A stretch of 64,000 bases of DNA from Rubrivivax sp. (GTDB taxonomy: Bacteria; Pseudomonadota; Gammaproteobacteria; Burkholderiales; Burkholderiaceae_C). A program made the position numbers and the translations under genes. Below the pieces are notes generated by a model that made no database searches, was not told where the DNA came from, and saw nothing but the letters and a program-made list of their open reading frames with translations. The stretch lies in NCBI GenBank assembly GCA_016790425.1, contig JAEUPF010000072.1, positions 1 through 64,000 on the forward strand, written 5' to 3'. Shown here one piece after another: positions 1-8,271 of the stretch. The number at the start of each line of letters is the position of its first letter. Position 1 is the first letter of the stretch.

Positions 1-1242
1 CCGCTGCTGCTGGCGCGCATGCTGGCGCTCAACGAGACGCAGCAGGGCGTGCTCAACCTCGTGTTCAAGATCGCCGACGACAACGGCCTGGCGCTGCTGG
101 ACATGAAGGACCTGCGCGCGATGCTGCAGTTCGTCGGCGACAACGCCAAGGACTTCACCACCGAGTACGGCAACATCAGCGCCGCCAGCGTCGGCGCCAT
201 CCAGCGCGGCCTGCTGCAGATCGAGGAGCAAGGCGGCGACAAGTTCTTCGGCGAGCCGATGCTCGACATCGGCGACTTCATGCAGACGGTCGATGGCAAG
301 GGGGTGATCAACATCCTCACCGCCGACAAGCTGATGAACGCGCCGCGCCTGTACGCGACCTTCCTGCTGTGGATGCTGTCGGAGCTGTTCGAGGCGTTGC
401 CCGAGGTCGGCGACCTCGACAAGCCCAAGCTCGTCTTCTTCTTCGACGAGGCGCACCTGCTGTTCAACGACGCGCCCAAGGCGCTGCTGGAGCGCATCGA
501 GCTCGTCGTGCGGCTGGTGCGCAGCAAGGGCGTGGGCGTGTACTTCGTGACCCAGAACCCGCTCGACGTGCCCGACACGGTGCTGGCGCAGCTGGGCAAC
601 CGCGTGCAGCACGCGCTGCGTGCCTTCACGCCGCGCGACCAGAAGGCGGTCAAGAGCGCCGCCGAGACGATGCGCGCCAACCCGAAGATCGCCGACCTGG
701 CCACGGCGATCACCGAACTCGCCGTCGGCGAGGCGCTCGTCAGCTTCCTCGACGAGAAGGGCCGCCCGAGCATCACCGAGCGCGTCTTCGTCATCCCGCC
801 GGGCAGCCAGATCGGCCCGATCACGCCCGAGCAGCGCAAGGCGTTGCTCGCCGGTTCGCTGGTGGCCGGCACCTACGAGAAGGCGGTCGATCGCGAGTCG
901 GCCTACGAGCGGCTGAAGGGCCGCGCCGAGGCCGGGGCCGGCGCGGCGCCCTCCTCGTCGGGCAGCGGCAGCGCGACGACCGGCGGCCTGCGCGACCTGC
1001 CGATGCCCACCGTGCCCGGCACGGGCACGACGGCGCAGCAGGCTCCGGCGCCCGCCGGCGGCGGCCTGGGCGGCATGCTCAAGGACGCCATCCTCGGCAG
1101 CACCGGCCCGCGCGGCGGCCGCCATCCGGGGCTGGCCGAAAAGGCCGCCTCGTCGGCCGTGCGCAGCATCGGCAGTGCGGTGGGCCGCGAGATCATCCGC
1201 GGCGTGCTCGGCTCGCTGCTCGGCGGCTCAAGGCGGCGCTGA
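1..1242 (+). CDS. HerA-like ATPase (DUF853/YjgR family), 3' part
   Basis: The reading frame is open from the first base, so the start and the Walker A region lie upstream of the window; 413 residues are visible. A Walker B-like stretch [11 protein letters not shown] lies about one third of the way in, followed by a RecA-like segment with VTQNP and a region rich in Arg and Lys. This matches the C-terminal half of the YjgR/DUF853 branch of HerA-type ATPases, cytoplasmic enzymes of unproven role. The last 100 residues are a Gly/Ser/Ala/Pro linker ending in a small hydrophobic glycine-rich tail, as in family members. It overlaps the convergent downstream gene by 15 bp. The family assignment is firm; the substrate is unknown. 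Confidence 0.85.
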   Translation, partial: PLLLARMLALNETQQGVLNLVFKIADDNGLALLDMKDLRAMLQFVGDNAKDFTTEYGNISAASVGAIQRGLLQIEEQGGDKFFGEPMLDIGDFMQTVDGKGVINILTADKLMNAPRLYATFLLWMLSELFEALPEVGDLDKPKLVFFFDEAHLLFNDAPKALLERIELVVRLVRSKGVGVYFVTQNPLDVPDTVLAQLGNRVQHALRAFTPRDQKAVKSAAETMRANPKIADLATAITELAVGEALVSFLDEKGRPSITERVFVIPPGSQIGPITPEQRKALLAGSLVAGTYEKAVDRESAYERLKGRAEAGAGAAPSSSGSGSATTGGLRDLPMPTVPGTGTTAQQAPAPAGGGLGGMLKDAILGSTGPRGGRHPGLAEKAASSAVRSIGSAVGREIIRGVLGSLLGGSRRR

Positions 1243-1779
1243 GGCGAAGCCCACGGCGGCCGCCGGGGTGCCCGCCCGCGCGGTGGGCGGCCGTGCCGCA
1301 GCCGCGGCGGGGCGGTAGCCGCGCACTTCGAGGTCGTGCTTGTCCTCGGCGGCTGCGGCGCGCAGCTCGCGCCGCACCTGCGCTTGCAGCAGCGGCCGCA
1401 GCAGCGGCCCCACCAGCGGCGGCAACGGCAGGCGGATGGTGATGTGCACGCAGGTGCCCTCGGCGCCGCCGCGCGGCTCGGGCGTGAAGCGGAACGCCAG
1501 CGAGCCGCCGCGGTTGAAGCCTTCGACGGAGGTGTCCACCATCGCGCCGTCGGCGGTGAAACGACGCTCGAACACGTCGCGCTGGGTGAGTCCGAGCAGC
1601 TTCACGCGCTGCTCGTAGCGCAGGGCGCCGCCGGCGCCGCGCTCGCCCAGCACACGCAGGGCGAGCTTGGGGTGCACGCCGGTGGCGATGTGGTGCTCCA
1701 GGTCGGCGAACTGGCTGCGCACGCGCGCCTCGGGTGCGGCGATCCACTCGTCGTGGCTGACCTCGGCAAAGCTAGGCAT
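1228..1779 (-). CDS. START/SRPBCC-like protein (DUF2505-type)
   Basis: This is a 183-residue soluble protein starting [12 protein letters not shown]. The upstream in-frame extension is low-complexity and runs into a strong inverted repeat, so I chose the ATG at 1779. The pattern of alternating beta strands and a C-terminal amphipathic helix ([18 protein letters not shown]) fits the polyketide-cyclase/START fold used for binding small hydrophobic ligands. No catalytic residues are evident. Its 3' end overlaps the end of the HerA-like gene by 15 bp, and it is divergent from the ECF sigma gene. The function is unknown and the family call is moderate. Confidence 0.6.
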   Translation of the reverse strand: MPSFAEVSHDEWIAAPEARVRSQFADLEHHIATGVHPKLALRVLGERGAGGALRYEQRVKLLGLTQRDVFERRFTADGAMVDTSVEGFNRGGSLAFRFTPEPRGGAEGTCVHITIRLPLPPLVGPLLRPLLQAQVRRELRAAAAEDKHDLEVRGYRPAAAAARPPTARAGTPAAAVGFASAPP

Positions 1780-2180
1780 GGCGGCTCCTCGGCGGGCGTG
1801 CCCGGGTGCTGCGAATACGGCGTGCGGGCCGGCGCGGATGCAGCCCGCGGCACCCAGAGGCAATGCCTGGCCGCGGCGGGCCGCGCGCCGCGGCCAGGCG
1901 CTGCATCCGCAGGGGCCGGCCGGCCGTAATCGAAAGGGCAGGTTCGACGGCCAGGCGCCAAGCCAGGCGGCCGCCGGCGCACCCGGCCATCGTCGACGCC
2001 TTCGATCACCCCCTCGCCATGCTCGCCCTTCCCGCCGTCGCCTCGCCGCCCCGCGCCACTGCGCCGGTGCGGCTGCCGCTGCGGCTGCGGATAATGCCGC
2101 GGCCGGGGTGCCCGGCGCTGCCGCCGGTGCAAACGCGAGCGGGCCGCCCGGCACCCGCGCTTGCGCCCCTGCCACCGCCC
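1780..2180. other. 401-bp divergent intergenic region
   Basis: This gap lies between the start of the START-like gene on the minus strand and the likely start of the sigma factor on the plus strand. Open frames cross it on both strands, but their products are Arg/Ala/Pro-rich and look like GC-driven artefacts. It holds a long inverted repeat (1834-1910) and a GATAAT hexamer at 2090-2095 that could be a -10 element for the sigma gene. Nothing else recognisable was found. Confidence 0.5.
1834..1910. repeat. Long inverted repeat in divergent promoter region
   Basis: Two nested perfect inverted repeats are visible. The inner arms of 13 bp (1865-1877 and 1887-1899) flank a 9-nt loop. The outer arms of 10 bp (1834-1843 and 1901-1910) are offset by about 20 nt on the left side. 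The RNA could form a very stable hairpin on either strand. It sits between two divergent genes, so it is not an ordinary terminator of either; it may be a regulatory leader structure or a REP-like element. Confidence 0.6.
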
Positions 2181-2876
2181 ATGACCCGCCCCGCGCGCCA
2201 GCCGCTGCCCGCCTGCCAGGCGCGCCAGGAACGCGACCAGCGTCTGGCTGCGTTGCTCGCGGCCAGCGCCGGCGGCGACGCCACCGCCTTCGAGTCCTTC
2301 TACGACGCCACCTTCGCCTACGCCCGCACGGTGGCGCGGCGGCTGCTGCGCGACAACGCCGAGGTCGATGACCTGCTCGCCGACTGCTACTTCGAGGCCT
2401 GGCGCACCGCGGCGCGCTTCGACGCGGCGCGCGGCAGCGCCGTCACCTGGCTGCTGACGCTGGTGCGCAGCCGCGGCGTCGATGCACTGCGCGCGGCCGC
2501 GGCGCGACCCGACCGCGCCCCGACCACACCCTTTTCCGCGAGCGCCGACGCTGCCGCGGCCGGCGCGAGCGAGGCGCGTGACCCGGCCGCCGCCCTCGCC
2601 ACCGGCGCCGGCGCCGACCCGGCCGACCCTTCCGAACAGCTCTGGCAGCGCCAGGCCGGTGCCGAGCTGCACGCGGCGCTGGCCACGCTCTCTTCGCCCG
2701 AGCGCTGGGTGCTGGGCCTGGCCTACCTGCGCGAGCTGTCGCACGCCGAGATCGCGCGCTGCACCGGCATGCCGCTGGGCACCGTCAAGTCGCACGCGCT
2801 GCGGGCGCAGAACAAGCTGCGCCAGCGCTTCGGCCTGCCGCCCCGGCGCCCCGACGCGCTCGACGCCACCCCATGA
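2181..2876 (+). CDS. ECF-type RNA polymerase sigma factor
   Basis: This 231-residue protein has a sigma-70 region 2 (FYDATFAYARTVARRLL, then EVDDLLADCYFEAW) and a region 4 helix-turn-helix (SSPERWVLGLAYLRELSHAEIA, then GTVKSHALRAQNKLR). An Ala-rich linker of about 55 residues between the two domains is longer than usual. The ATG at 2181 is chosen because upstream in-frame sequence is low-complexity; there is no clear Shine-Dalgarno sequence. Its stop overlaps the start of the following cupin gene (ATGA), which points to translational coupling and a sigma/regulator pair. The family call is firm; the regulon is unknown, though the pigment locus begins only 800 bp downstream. Confidence 0.87.
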   Translation: MTRPARQPLPACQARQERDQRLAALLAASAGGDATAFESFYDATFAYARTVARRLLRDNAEVDDLLADCYFEAWRTAARFDAARGSAVTWLLTLVRSRGVDALRAAAARPDRAPTTPFSASADAAAAGASEARDPAAALATGAGADPADPSEQLWQRQAGAELHAALATLSSPERWVLGLAYLRELSHAEIARCTGMPLGTVKSHALRAQNKLRQRFGLPPRRPDALDATP

Positions 2877-3472
2877 ACCGCCCTTCCGCCCCCCCGCCTT
2901 CAGGCAACCCAAAGGAAGCCCCGGCCGCCCAGCCACCGCTGACGACGAGCGCGACGGCGCCGGCGGTGCCGGCGGTGCCGGCGGTGCCGGCGGTGCCGGC
3001 GGTGCCGGCGGCGCCCGGGCACCCCTCGGTGCTCGACATCGATGTCCTCGAGTGGCTCGACGAGTCGGTCGCCCCCGAGCCGCTGGACGCGCCGGTGCAG
3101 GCCCGCGTCAAGCAAAGGCTGCTGCGTCGCATCGCCGCCGACAGCACGCCGCGCCACCTGACGGTGGCCGCGACCGAAGGCGACTGGCAGCCTTTCGGCC
3201 CGGGCCTGGCGATGAAGGTGCTGCACCACGAGGGCCAGACGCTGTCGTACCTGCTGCGGCTGGCGCCCGGCGCCTCGCTGCCGCCGCACCGCCACCCCTG
3301 CGACGAGGAATGCCTCGTGCTCGAAGGCGAGATGCGCATCGGCGAGCTGGTGCTCGGGCCGGGCGGCTACCACCTCGGCCGCCGCGGCGTGCTGCACGAC
3401 CGGCTCGTCAGCACCACCGGCGCCCTGCTCTTCCTGCGCGGCGCCGTGCCGGAGATCGCGCTGGCGCTGTAG
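2873..3472 (+). CDS. ChrR-like cupin protein, putative anti-sigma partner
   Basis: This 199-residue protein overlaps the sigma gene by 4 bp. Its C-terminal half is a cupin: APGASLPPHRHPCDEECLV supplies the HxH...E metal ligands, followed by LEGEMRIGELVLGPGGYH. The position and cupin resemble ChrR, the zinc anti-sigma factor of ECF sigmas. The N-terminal HxxxCxxC zinc anti-sigma motif of ChrR is absent; instead there is a Pro/Ala tract built from a 9-bp tandem repeat, then a short acidic helix (LDIDVLEWLDESV). It may therefore be a cupin-only sensor for the sigma factor rather than a classical ChrR. The role is inferred from the coupling. Confidence 0.7.
   Translation: MNRPSAPPPSGNPKEAPAAQPPLTTSATAPAVPAVPAVPAVPAVPAAPGHPSVLDIDVLEWLDESVAPEPLDAPVQARVKQRLLRRIAADSTPRHLTVAATEGDWQPFGPGLAMKVLHHEGQTLSYLLRLAPGASLPPHRHPCDEECLVLEGEMRIGELVLGPGGYHLGRRGVLHDRLVSTTGALLFLRGAVPEIALAL
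2962..3006 (+). repeat. 9-bp tandem repeat, 5 copies, coding
   Basis: Five perfect copies of GGCGGTGCC, with a degenerate sixth, encode an Ala-Val-Pro repeat in the N-terminal part of the cupin protein. The unit is a multiple of three, so copy-number change would alter linker length without a frameshift. Confidence 0.85.
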
Positions 3473-3529
3473 GCCGGCGGGCGCCGGCAAGGCGTCCCCG
3501 GCGCGCCGCCAGGCCCGCCCGCGAGGCCG

Positions 3530-3555
3530 TTGCGGGCCCCGCTCGGCCCTAGAAT
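3530..3555 (+). promoter_or_regulatory. Candidate promoter of the pigment operon
   Basis: TAGAAT at 3550-3555 is a good -10 element. A TTGCGG at 3530-3535 could serve as -35 but the 14-nt spacer is short. It lies 126 bp before the ACP start, in the only substantial gap (3473-3681) ahead of the forward arm. This is a weak, sequence-only call. Confidence 0.3.
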
Positions 3556-3681
3556 GCGCCGCTTTCCAGCCGGCTCCCGGGTTGGCGTGCGCTGCGCCCG
3601 TCCGAACCAGCCCGCAACGAGCGCTGCCACGGCTGCGATGCACCGCACCGGCGGCAGCCACGCCGGCTCAAGGGGGTTCAC

Positions 3682-3978
3682 TTGTCTTTGCCGCAAATCG
3701 CCATCGGGGGTGCCGCCCCTTCTTCGACGCTGGAGCGGGAGCTGGCGCAGCTCTTCGTCGACGCGCTCAATCTGGAAACCCCGGCCGAGGCGATCGACCC
3801 GCTGGCGCCGCTGTTCGGCGACGGCCTCGGTCTCGACTCGATCGACATCCTCGAAGTGGCGCTGGAGATCTCGCAGCGCTACGGCTTCCAGTTGCGCTCG
3901 GACGACGAGAACAACCAGCGCATCTTCCAGAACCTGCGCAGCCTTGCCGCGCACGTCGCGCAGCACCGCAGCAAGTAG
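3682..3978 (+). CDS. Acyl carrier protein of aryl-polyene cluster
   Basis: This 98-residue acidic protein carries the phosphopantetheine site GLDSIDILEVALEI, with the modified serine at residue 53. It starts with TTG at 3682, supported by a purine-rich Shine-Dalgarno AGGGGG about 7 nt upstream. It would carry the growing polyene chain between the ligase, ketosynthases, ketoreductase and dehydratases encoded downstream. It is the first gene of the forward arm. APE clusters usually encode two ACPs; this is the only one seen here. The length is slightly above the usual 80-85 residues. Confidence 0.9.
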   Translation: MSLPQIAIGGAAPSSTLERELAQLFVDALNLETPAEAIDPLAPLFGDGLGLDSIDILEVALEISQRYGFQLRSDDENNQRIFQNLRSLAAHVAQHRSK

Positions 3979-4012
3979 CGCGCGGCCGGCCGCGAAGCAA
4001 CGACGAGCGGCC

Positions 4013-4726
4013 GTGCCGCAGCAAGCGCCCGCGCTGCCGATGTGGCGTCTCGCCGGTACCGGCGCGGCGCTCGGCGCCTACGCCTTCGCCTCGCACCTGC
4101 TGATGGTGCACGCCCCCGACCGGCCGTGGAGCGTGGCGGCGTTGTTCGGTCCGCTGTGGGCCGCGGTGGCGCTGTCGGGCTGGCTGCGCCGGCATTGGCC
4201 CACTCTGGCCGGCTGCGCGCTCTTCCTCGGCGCGGTCGCCACCGTGGTGGCGCAAGGCGGCGTCGAGGACATCCACCTGATGTACGTGCTGCAGCATGCC
4301 GGCGTGCACGCGGCGCTGGCGGCGCTGTTCGGCCTGACGCTGCGCGCCGGCAGCGTGCCGCTGATCACCGCCATGGCCGAGCGGCTGCACCGCACGGTGT
4401 CGCCGGCCATGCGCGCGTACACCCGCGCGCTCACGCAGGTGTGGTGCGGCTACTTCCTGGCCATGATCGGCGTCTCGCTGGCGCTTTACGCGCTCGCACC
4501 GTGGCCGTGGTGGTCGCTGTACTGCAACGTGCTGACGCCACTGGCGGCGGTGGCGTTGTTCATCGGCGAGTACGGCTGGCGCTGGTGGCGGCACCCCGAG
4601 TTCGAGTTCATCTCGCCCTTGTCGGTGTGGCTCGCGTTCCGCGAGCGTCACCCCGTTCAGCCCGCGCCGCAGCTGCCGGCGCGACCGGCAGCGCGGCCGG
4701 GCGCACAGCCGGGAGCCCCGCGATGA
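4013..4726 (+). CDS. COG4648-type membrane protein of APE cluster
   Basis: This is a polytopic inner-membrane protein of about 237 residues with six or so hydrophobic segments (for example GCALFLGAVATVVAQGG and VLTPLAAVALFIGEYGW) and a Pro/Ala-rich tail. It resembles the small membrane proteins that sit between the ACP and the adenylating ligase in aryl-polyene loci. The start is uncertain: GTG at 4013 has a weak GACGAG upstream, and ATG at 4040 has no ribosome binding site. Its end overlaps the next start by 4 bp. The biochemical role is unknown; a scaffold or transport role is only a guess. Confidence 0.7.
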   Translation: MPQQAPALPMWRLAGTGAALGAYAFASHLLMVHAPDRPWSVAALFGPLWAAVALSGWLRRHWPTLAGCALFLGAVATVVAQGGVEDIHLMYVLQHAGVHAALAALFGLTLRAGSVPLITAMAERLHRTVSPAMRAYTRALTQVWCGYFLAMIGVSLALYALAPWPWWSLYCNVLTPLAAVALFIGEYGWRWWRHPEFEFISPLSVWLAFRERHPVQPAPQLPARPAARPGAQPGAPR

Positions 4727-6618
4727 GCGCCGCGGCGACGCTGCCGCTGCTCGGCCCGCGCGATCTCGCCGCGCCGCTGGCCTGGCGAGAGGGCCAGCCG
4801 GTCGACGGCCACGCCTTCCTGGCCGCCGCCGCTGCGCTCGCCGAGCGCCTGCCCGCCGGCGGCCGCGCCATCAACCTGTGCCAGGACCGGCTGCACTTCG
4901 CGCTCGGCCTGGCCGCAGCGCTGCTGCGCGGCCAGACGAGCCTGATGCCGCCCAACGCGCTGCCGGCGACGCTGCGCCAACTGCCCGCCGACGGGCCGCC
5001 GGCCTACGCGCTGGTCGATGCGGCCGCCGCCGACAGCACCGACGCCGGCGGCCTGCCGGTGGTGCCGGTGCACTTCGAGCCGCACCCCGAGGCTTCGCCG
5101 CAGCGCGGCGCGGCGGCGCGGCACGTGCAGCCCGTGCCGCGCATCGGTGCCGACCACACCGCCGTGTGCCTGCTGACCTCCGGCTCCACCGGCGCGCCGC
5201 AGCCGCACGCCAAGCGCTTCGGCCCGCTCACGGCCAACATTGCCGCCGAGGCGGCACGCCTGGCCGAGTGGCTCGGCCGGCCTTCGCTGCAAGGGCTGGC
5301 GATCGTCGCCACGGTGCCGGCGCAGCACAGCTACGGGTTCGAGTCGAGCGTGCTGCTGGCGATGCTCGGCGGCGCCAGCTTCGACGCCGCCCGGCCGTTC
5401 TACCCGGCCGACATCGCCGCGGCGCTGGCCCGGCTGCCGCAGCCGCGCGCGCTCGTCACGACGCCGTTCCACCTGAAGGCGCTGGTGCACTCGGGCGTGG
5501 CGCTGCCGCCGGTGGACCTGGTGCTGTCGGCCACGGCGCCGCTGTCGCCGCAGCTGGCCGCCCGCGCCGAGGCAGCGATGGGCGCCTGCCTGGGCGAGAT
5601 CTACGGCTGCACCGAGGCCGGCCAGGTGGCGGCGCGGCGCACCACGCAAGGCGACACCTGGACGACGCTCGGGCAGCTGCGCATCGTGCGCGAGGCCGGC
5701 ACGGCCGAAGCCGCCGGTCCTGCGCCGGCGGGCGATGCAGCGCCGCCGGACGAGCGCTTCGTCGTCAGCGGCGGCCACGTCAGCGAGCCCACGCCGCTGG
5801 CCGACCTGCTCGAGCTGCACGACGAGCGGCACTTCCGCCTGCTCGGGCGCGCCAATGACCTCATCCACGTGGCGGGCAAGCGCAGCTCGCTGGCGCATCT
5901 GAACTTCCACTTGAACCGCGTCGAGGGCGTCGACGACGGCGCCTTCTGGCTGCCCGAGGCGGGCGACCTGCCGGCCGAGGGCCGCGACCTCGAAGCGGTG
6001 CACCGGCCGATCGCGTTCGTCGTCGCGCCGCACCTGTCGGCGCGCGAGGTCATCGCGGCCTTGAAGCGCGAGCTGGAAAGCGCCTTCGTGCCGCGGCGCG
6101 TGGTGCACGTCCCGGCGCTGCCGCGCGAGGCGACCGGCAAGCTCACCACGGCGGCGCTGCGGCAGTTCGCCATCGCGACGCTGGCTCACGCGGCCGCGCC
6201 CGCGCAGCCGGACGCGGCGCCCCGGGCAACGGCGCCGGCTCGGGCCTCTTCGGAGGCGATCGACGACACCGACGTGTTCGATGCCGCCCCCGATCACCCG
6301 GCCTTCGCCGGCCACTTCCCGGGCCATCCGCTGCTGCCGGGCGTGGTGCTGCTGGGCTTCGTGCTGCGCTCGCTGCGGCGGCGGCCGGCGCTGCTGGCCC
6401 ACCTCGGCGGCGATGCAGCGGCGCTGGCGGTCGAGCAGGTCAAGTTCCTCGCGCCCGTGGGGCCGGGCGAGCGCGTCGCAGTGACGCTGCGCCCGGCCGG
6501 CAACGGCGTCGCCTTCGAATGCAGCGCCGGCGAACGCGTCGTCTCGCGCGGGCAGATCGGGCGCGCCGCCGCTGCGGCCGGCGACACCGCCACGCCGGCC
6601 GCGCGAGCAGCGCCATGA
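4723..6618 (+). CDS. AMP-ligase fused to ApeI-like dehydratase
   Basis: This 631-residue two-domain enzyme begins with an adenylate-forming domain (about residues 1-490) with the P-loop LTSGSTGAP, the YGCTEAG motif and the C-terminal lysine in ATGKLT. It would activate an aryl (or acyl) acid as its adenylate for loading on the ACP. A short Ala/Pro linker follows, then a hot-dog domain (about residues 510-615) with GHFPGHPLLPG, the FabZ/ApeI signature that includes the active-site histidine. In the best-studied APE clusters the ligase (ApeH) and dehydratase (ApeI) are separate adjacent genes. The start ATG at 4723 overlaps the previous stop, and the gene overlaps the next by ATGA. Confidence 0.87.
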   Translation: MSAAATLPLLGPRDLAAPLAWREGQPVDGHAFLAAAAALAERLPAGGRAINLCQDRLHFALGLAAALLRGQTSLMPPNALPATLRQLPADGPPAYALVDAAAADSTDAGGLPVVPVHFEPHPEASPQRGAAARHVQPVPRIGADHTAVCLLTSGSTGAPQPHAKRFGPLTANIAAEAARLAEWLGRPSLQGLAIVATVPAQHSYGFESSVLLAMLGGASFDAARPFYPADIAAALARLPQPRALVTTPFHLKALVHSGVALPPVDLVLSATAPLSPQLAARAEAAMGACLGEIYGCTEAGQVAARRTTQGDTWTTLGQLRIVREAGTAEAAGPAPAGDAAPPDERFVVSGGHVSEPTPLADLLELHDERHFRLLGRANDLIHVAGKRSSLAHLNFHLNRVEGVDDGAFWLPEAGDLPAEGRDLEAVHRPIAFVVAPHLSAREVIAALKRELESAFVPRRVVHVPALPREATGKLTTAALRQFAIATLAHAAAPAQPDAAPRATAPARASSEAIDDTDVFDAAPDHPAFAGHFPGHPLLPGVVLLGFVLRSLRRRPALLAHLGGDAAALAVEQVKFLAPVGPGERVAVTLRPAGNGVAFECSAGERVVSRGQIGRAAAAAGDTATPAARAAP

Positions 6619-7607
6619 CCTCGATCTGGCCGCCGCGCGACGTGATGAACGAAGTCGCCACGGGCGGCGGGCCCGGCGCCGGCCCCGGCGCCCCGCGCGC
6701 CGCCGACTGGGCCGCCGCGCCCGAGCGCAGCAACCGCTTCGCGCTGGCGCTGATGGCGTGGATCGCGGTGCGCCTGGGCCGGCGCATCGCGCGCGGCGTG
6801 CTGCTGCCGGTCACGCTGTACTTCGTGTGCTTCGCGCCCACCGCCCGCCGCCACTCGGCGCGCTACCTCGAACGCGCGCTCGGCCGCCGGCCGACGCTGG
6901 CCGACAGCTGGCGGCATTTCCACACCTTCGCCTCGACGGTGCTCGACCGCATCTACTTCGCGCGCGGCGCACTGCACGAGTTCGACGTGCAGCTCAACGG
7001 CGCCGAGCTGGTCGACGCCACGCTCGCCGAAGGGCGCGGCGCGTTCCTGCTCGGCGCCCACATCGGCAGCTTCGAGGCGCTGCACGCGGTGGGGCAAAGC
7101 CGCCAGCAGATGCGCGTGGCGATGGTGATGTACCCCGACAACGCGCGCCTGATCCACGCCGTTCTGCAAAGCGTGGCACCGCAGTTCGAGCTGAACATCA
7201 TCCCCATCGGCCGCGCCGGCAGCACGCTGGCCATCCGCGACTGGCTCGACGGCGGCGGACTCGCCGGGCTGCTGGGCGACCGCTTCCTGCCCGGCGACCC
7301 GGCGCGCGCCGGCAGCGTGGCGCTGCCCTTCCTCGGCCGCACGGCGCACTTCGGCGACGGGCCGCTGCGCCTGGCGCAACTGCTGCGCCGGCGCGTCATC
7401 TTCATGGTCGGCCTGTACCACGGTGGCCGCCGCTACGAGGTGCGCTTCGAGCCGCTGGCCGACTTCCGCGAGCGCACCGACGACGCCGGCGAGCGCGAGC
7501 GCCTCGTGCGGGAGGCGATGCGCGCCTACGTCGCGAAGCTGGAGGCGCTGGTGCGCGAGGCGCCGTACAACTGGTTCAACTTCCACGACTTCTGGCATGA
7601 AGCCTGA
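6615..7607 (+). CDS. LpxL/HtrB-like lipid acyltransferase
   Basis: This 330-residue protein belongs to the lysophospholipid/lipid A acyltransferase superfamily. It has an N-terminal hydrophobic anchor (ARGVLLPVTLYFVCF) and the HX4E catalytic motif in GAHIGSFEALH; LLGDRFLPGD matches the second conserved block. In APE loci such enzymes are thought to attach the polyene carboxylate to a lipid or glycerol anchor. It is translationally coupled (ATGA) to the ligase gene and overlaps the LolA-like gene by 11 bp. The family is sure; the acceptor is inferred. Confidence 0.85.
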   Translation: MTSIWPPRDVMNEVATGGGPGAGPGAPRAADWAAAPERSNRFALALMAWIAVRLGRRIARGVLLPVTLYFVCFAPTARRHSARYLERALGRRPTLADSWRHFHTFASTVLDRIYFARGALHEFDVQLNGAELVDATLAEGRGAFLLGAHIGSFEALHAVGQSRQQMRVAMVMYPDNARLIHAVLQSVAPQFELNIIPIGRAGSTLAIRDWLDGGGLAGLLGDRFLPGDPARAGSVALPFLGRTAHFGDGPLRLAQLLRRRVIFMVGLYHGGRRYEVRFEPLADFRERTDDAGERERLVREAMRAYVAKLEALVREAPYNWFNFHDFWHEA

Positions 7608-8271
7608 ACGGCGCGCCCTCGTCCGCGCGGCCGGCTGCACGATCGCAGCCGCCGCCGTCGTCAGCGCGCTGCCCAAGGCGGCGCTCGCACAGGCCGGCCG
7701 TCCCTTCGACATCGACGCGCTGATGGTCCTGCTGGCGCAGCGCGGCAGCGGCCAGGCCCGCTTCACCGAAGAGCGCACCGTCGCCGGCTTCGAAGGCCCG
7801 CTGCGCTCGAGCGGCCTGCTCAGCTTTACCGCCCCCGACCGCTTCTCGCGCGAGACGCTGGAGCCGCGGCGCGAGCGCATGGAGGTGGAGGGCAACCAGA
7901 TCCGCCTGGAGCGCGGCGGCCGCTCGCGCGTGCTGACGCTCGATGCGGTGCCCGAACTGGTGGCGCTGGTCGAGGGGCTGCGCGGCACGCTGTCGGGCAA
8001 CGCGGCGCTGCTGCGCAAGCACTTCGCGCTGCACCTGCAGGGCCAGGCGCGGCTGTGGACGCTGACCCTGGTGCCGCTGGAGGGCACGCTCGCGTCGCAG
8101 GTGCAGCAGCTGCAGATTTCGGGCACGCAGGGCGACCTGCGCAGCGTGGACATGCAGATGCCCGGCCAGCAACGCTCGCTGATGACGATCGAGCCGCTGG
8201 CGCGCGGCGCCGCGCCCGCGGCGGCCGCGGTTCCCGCAGCGGGCAGCGCTTCCGGCCCCGCGCCGCGATGA
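7597..8271 (+). CDS. LolA-like outer-membrane lipoprotein carrier
   Basis: This 224-residue protein has a twin-Arg-containing, Ala-rich signal peptide (cleavage likely after ALA-QA near residue 31), so the mature domain is periplasmic. The segment ARFTEERTVAGFEGPL, followed by GLLSFTAPDRFSRET, is typical of the LolA/DUF4426-like fold. APE clusters pair this type of protein with an MMPL exporter, suggesting it shuttles the lipid-linked pigment across the periplasm. It ends in an Ala/Pro-rich tail. It overlaps the acyltransferase by 11 bp and the exporter by 4 bp. Confidence 0.82.
   Translation: MKPERRALVRAAGCTIAAAAVVSALPKAALAQAGRPFDIDALMVLLAQRGSGQARFTEERTVAGFEGPLRSSGLLSFTAPDRFSRETLEPRRERMEVEGNQIRLERGGRSRVLTLDAVPELVALVEGLRGTLSGNAALLRKHFALHLQGQARLWTLTLVPLEGTLASQVQQLQISGTQGDLRSVDMQMPGQQRSLMTIEPLARGAAPAAAAVPAAGSASGPAPR

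Noticed and set aside
1602..2936. Long minus-strand open frame across the sigma and cupin region
   Set aside because: Its product is Arg/Ala/Gly-rich with no fold, and it is the antisense of clear sigma and cupin genes; GC-rich third positions keep it open.
2962..3006. Possible CRISPR-like array
   Set aside because: The 9-bp units are directly adjacent with no spacers and lie inside a coding gene.
4657..6402. 581-codon minus-strand open frame opposite the ligase gene
   Set aside because: The protein is composed mainly of Arg, Gln, Gly and His without hydrophobic core, while the plus strand encodes a complete ligase with all motifs.
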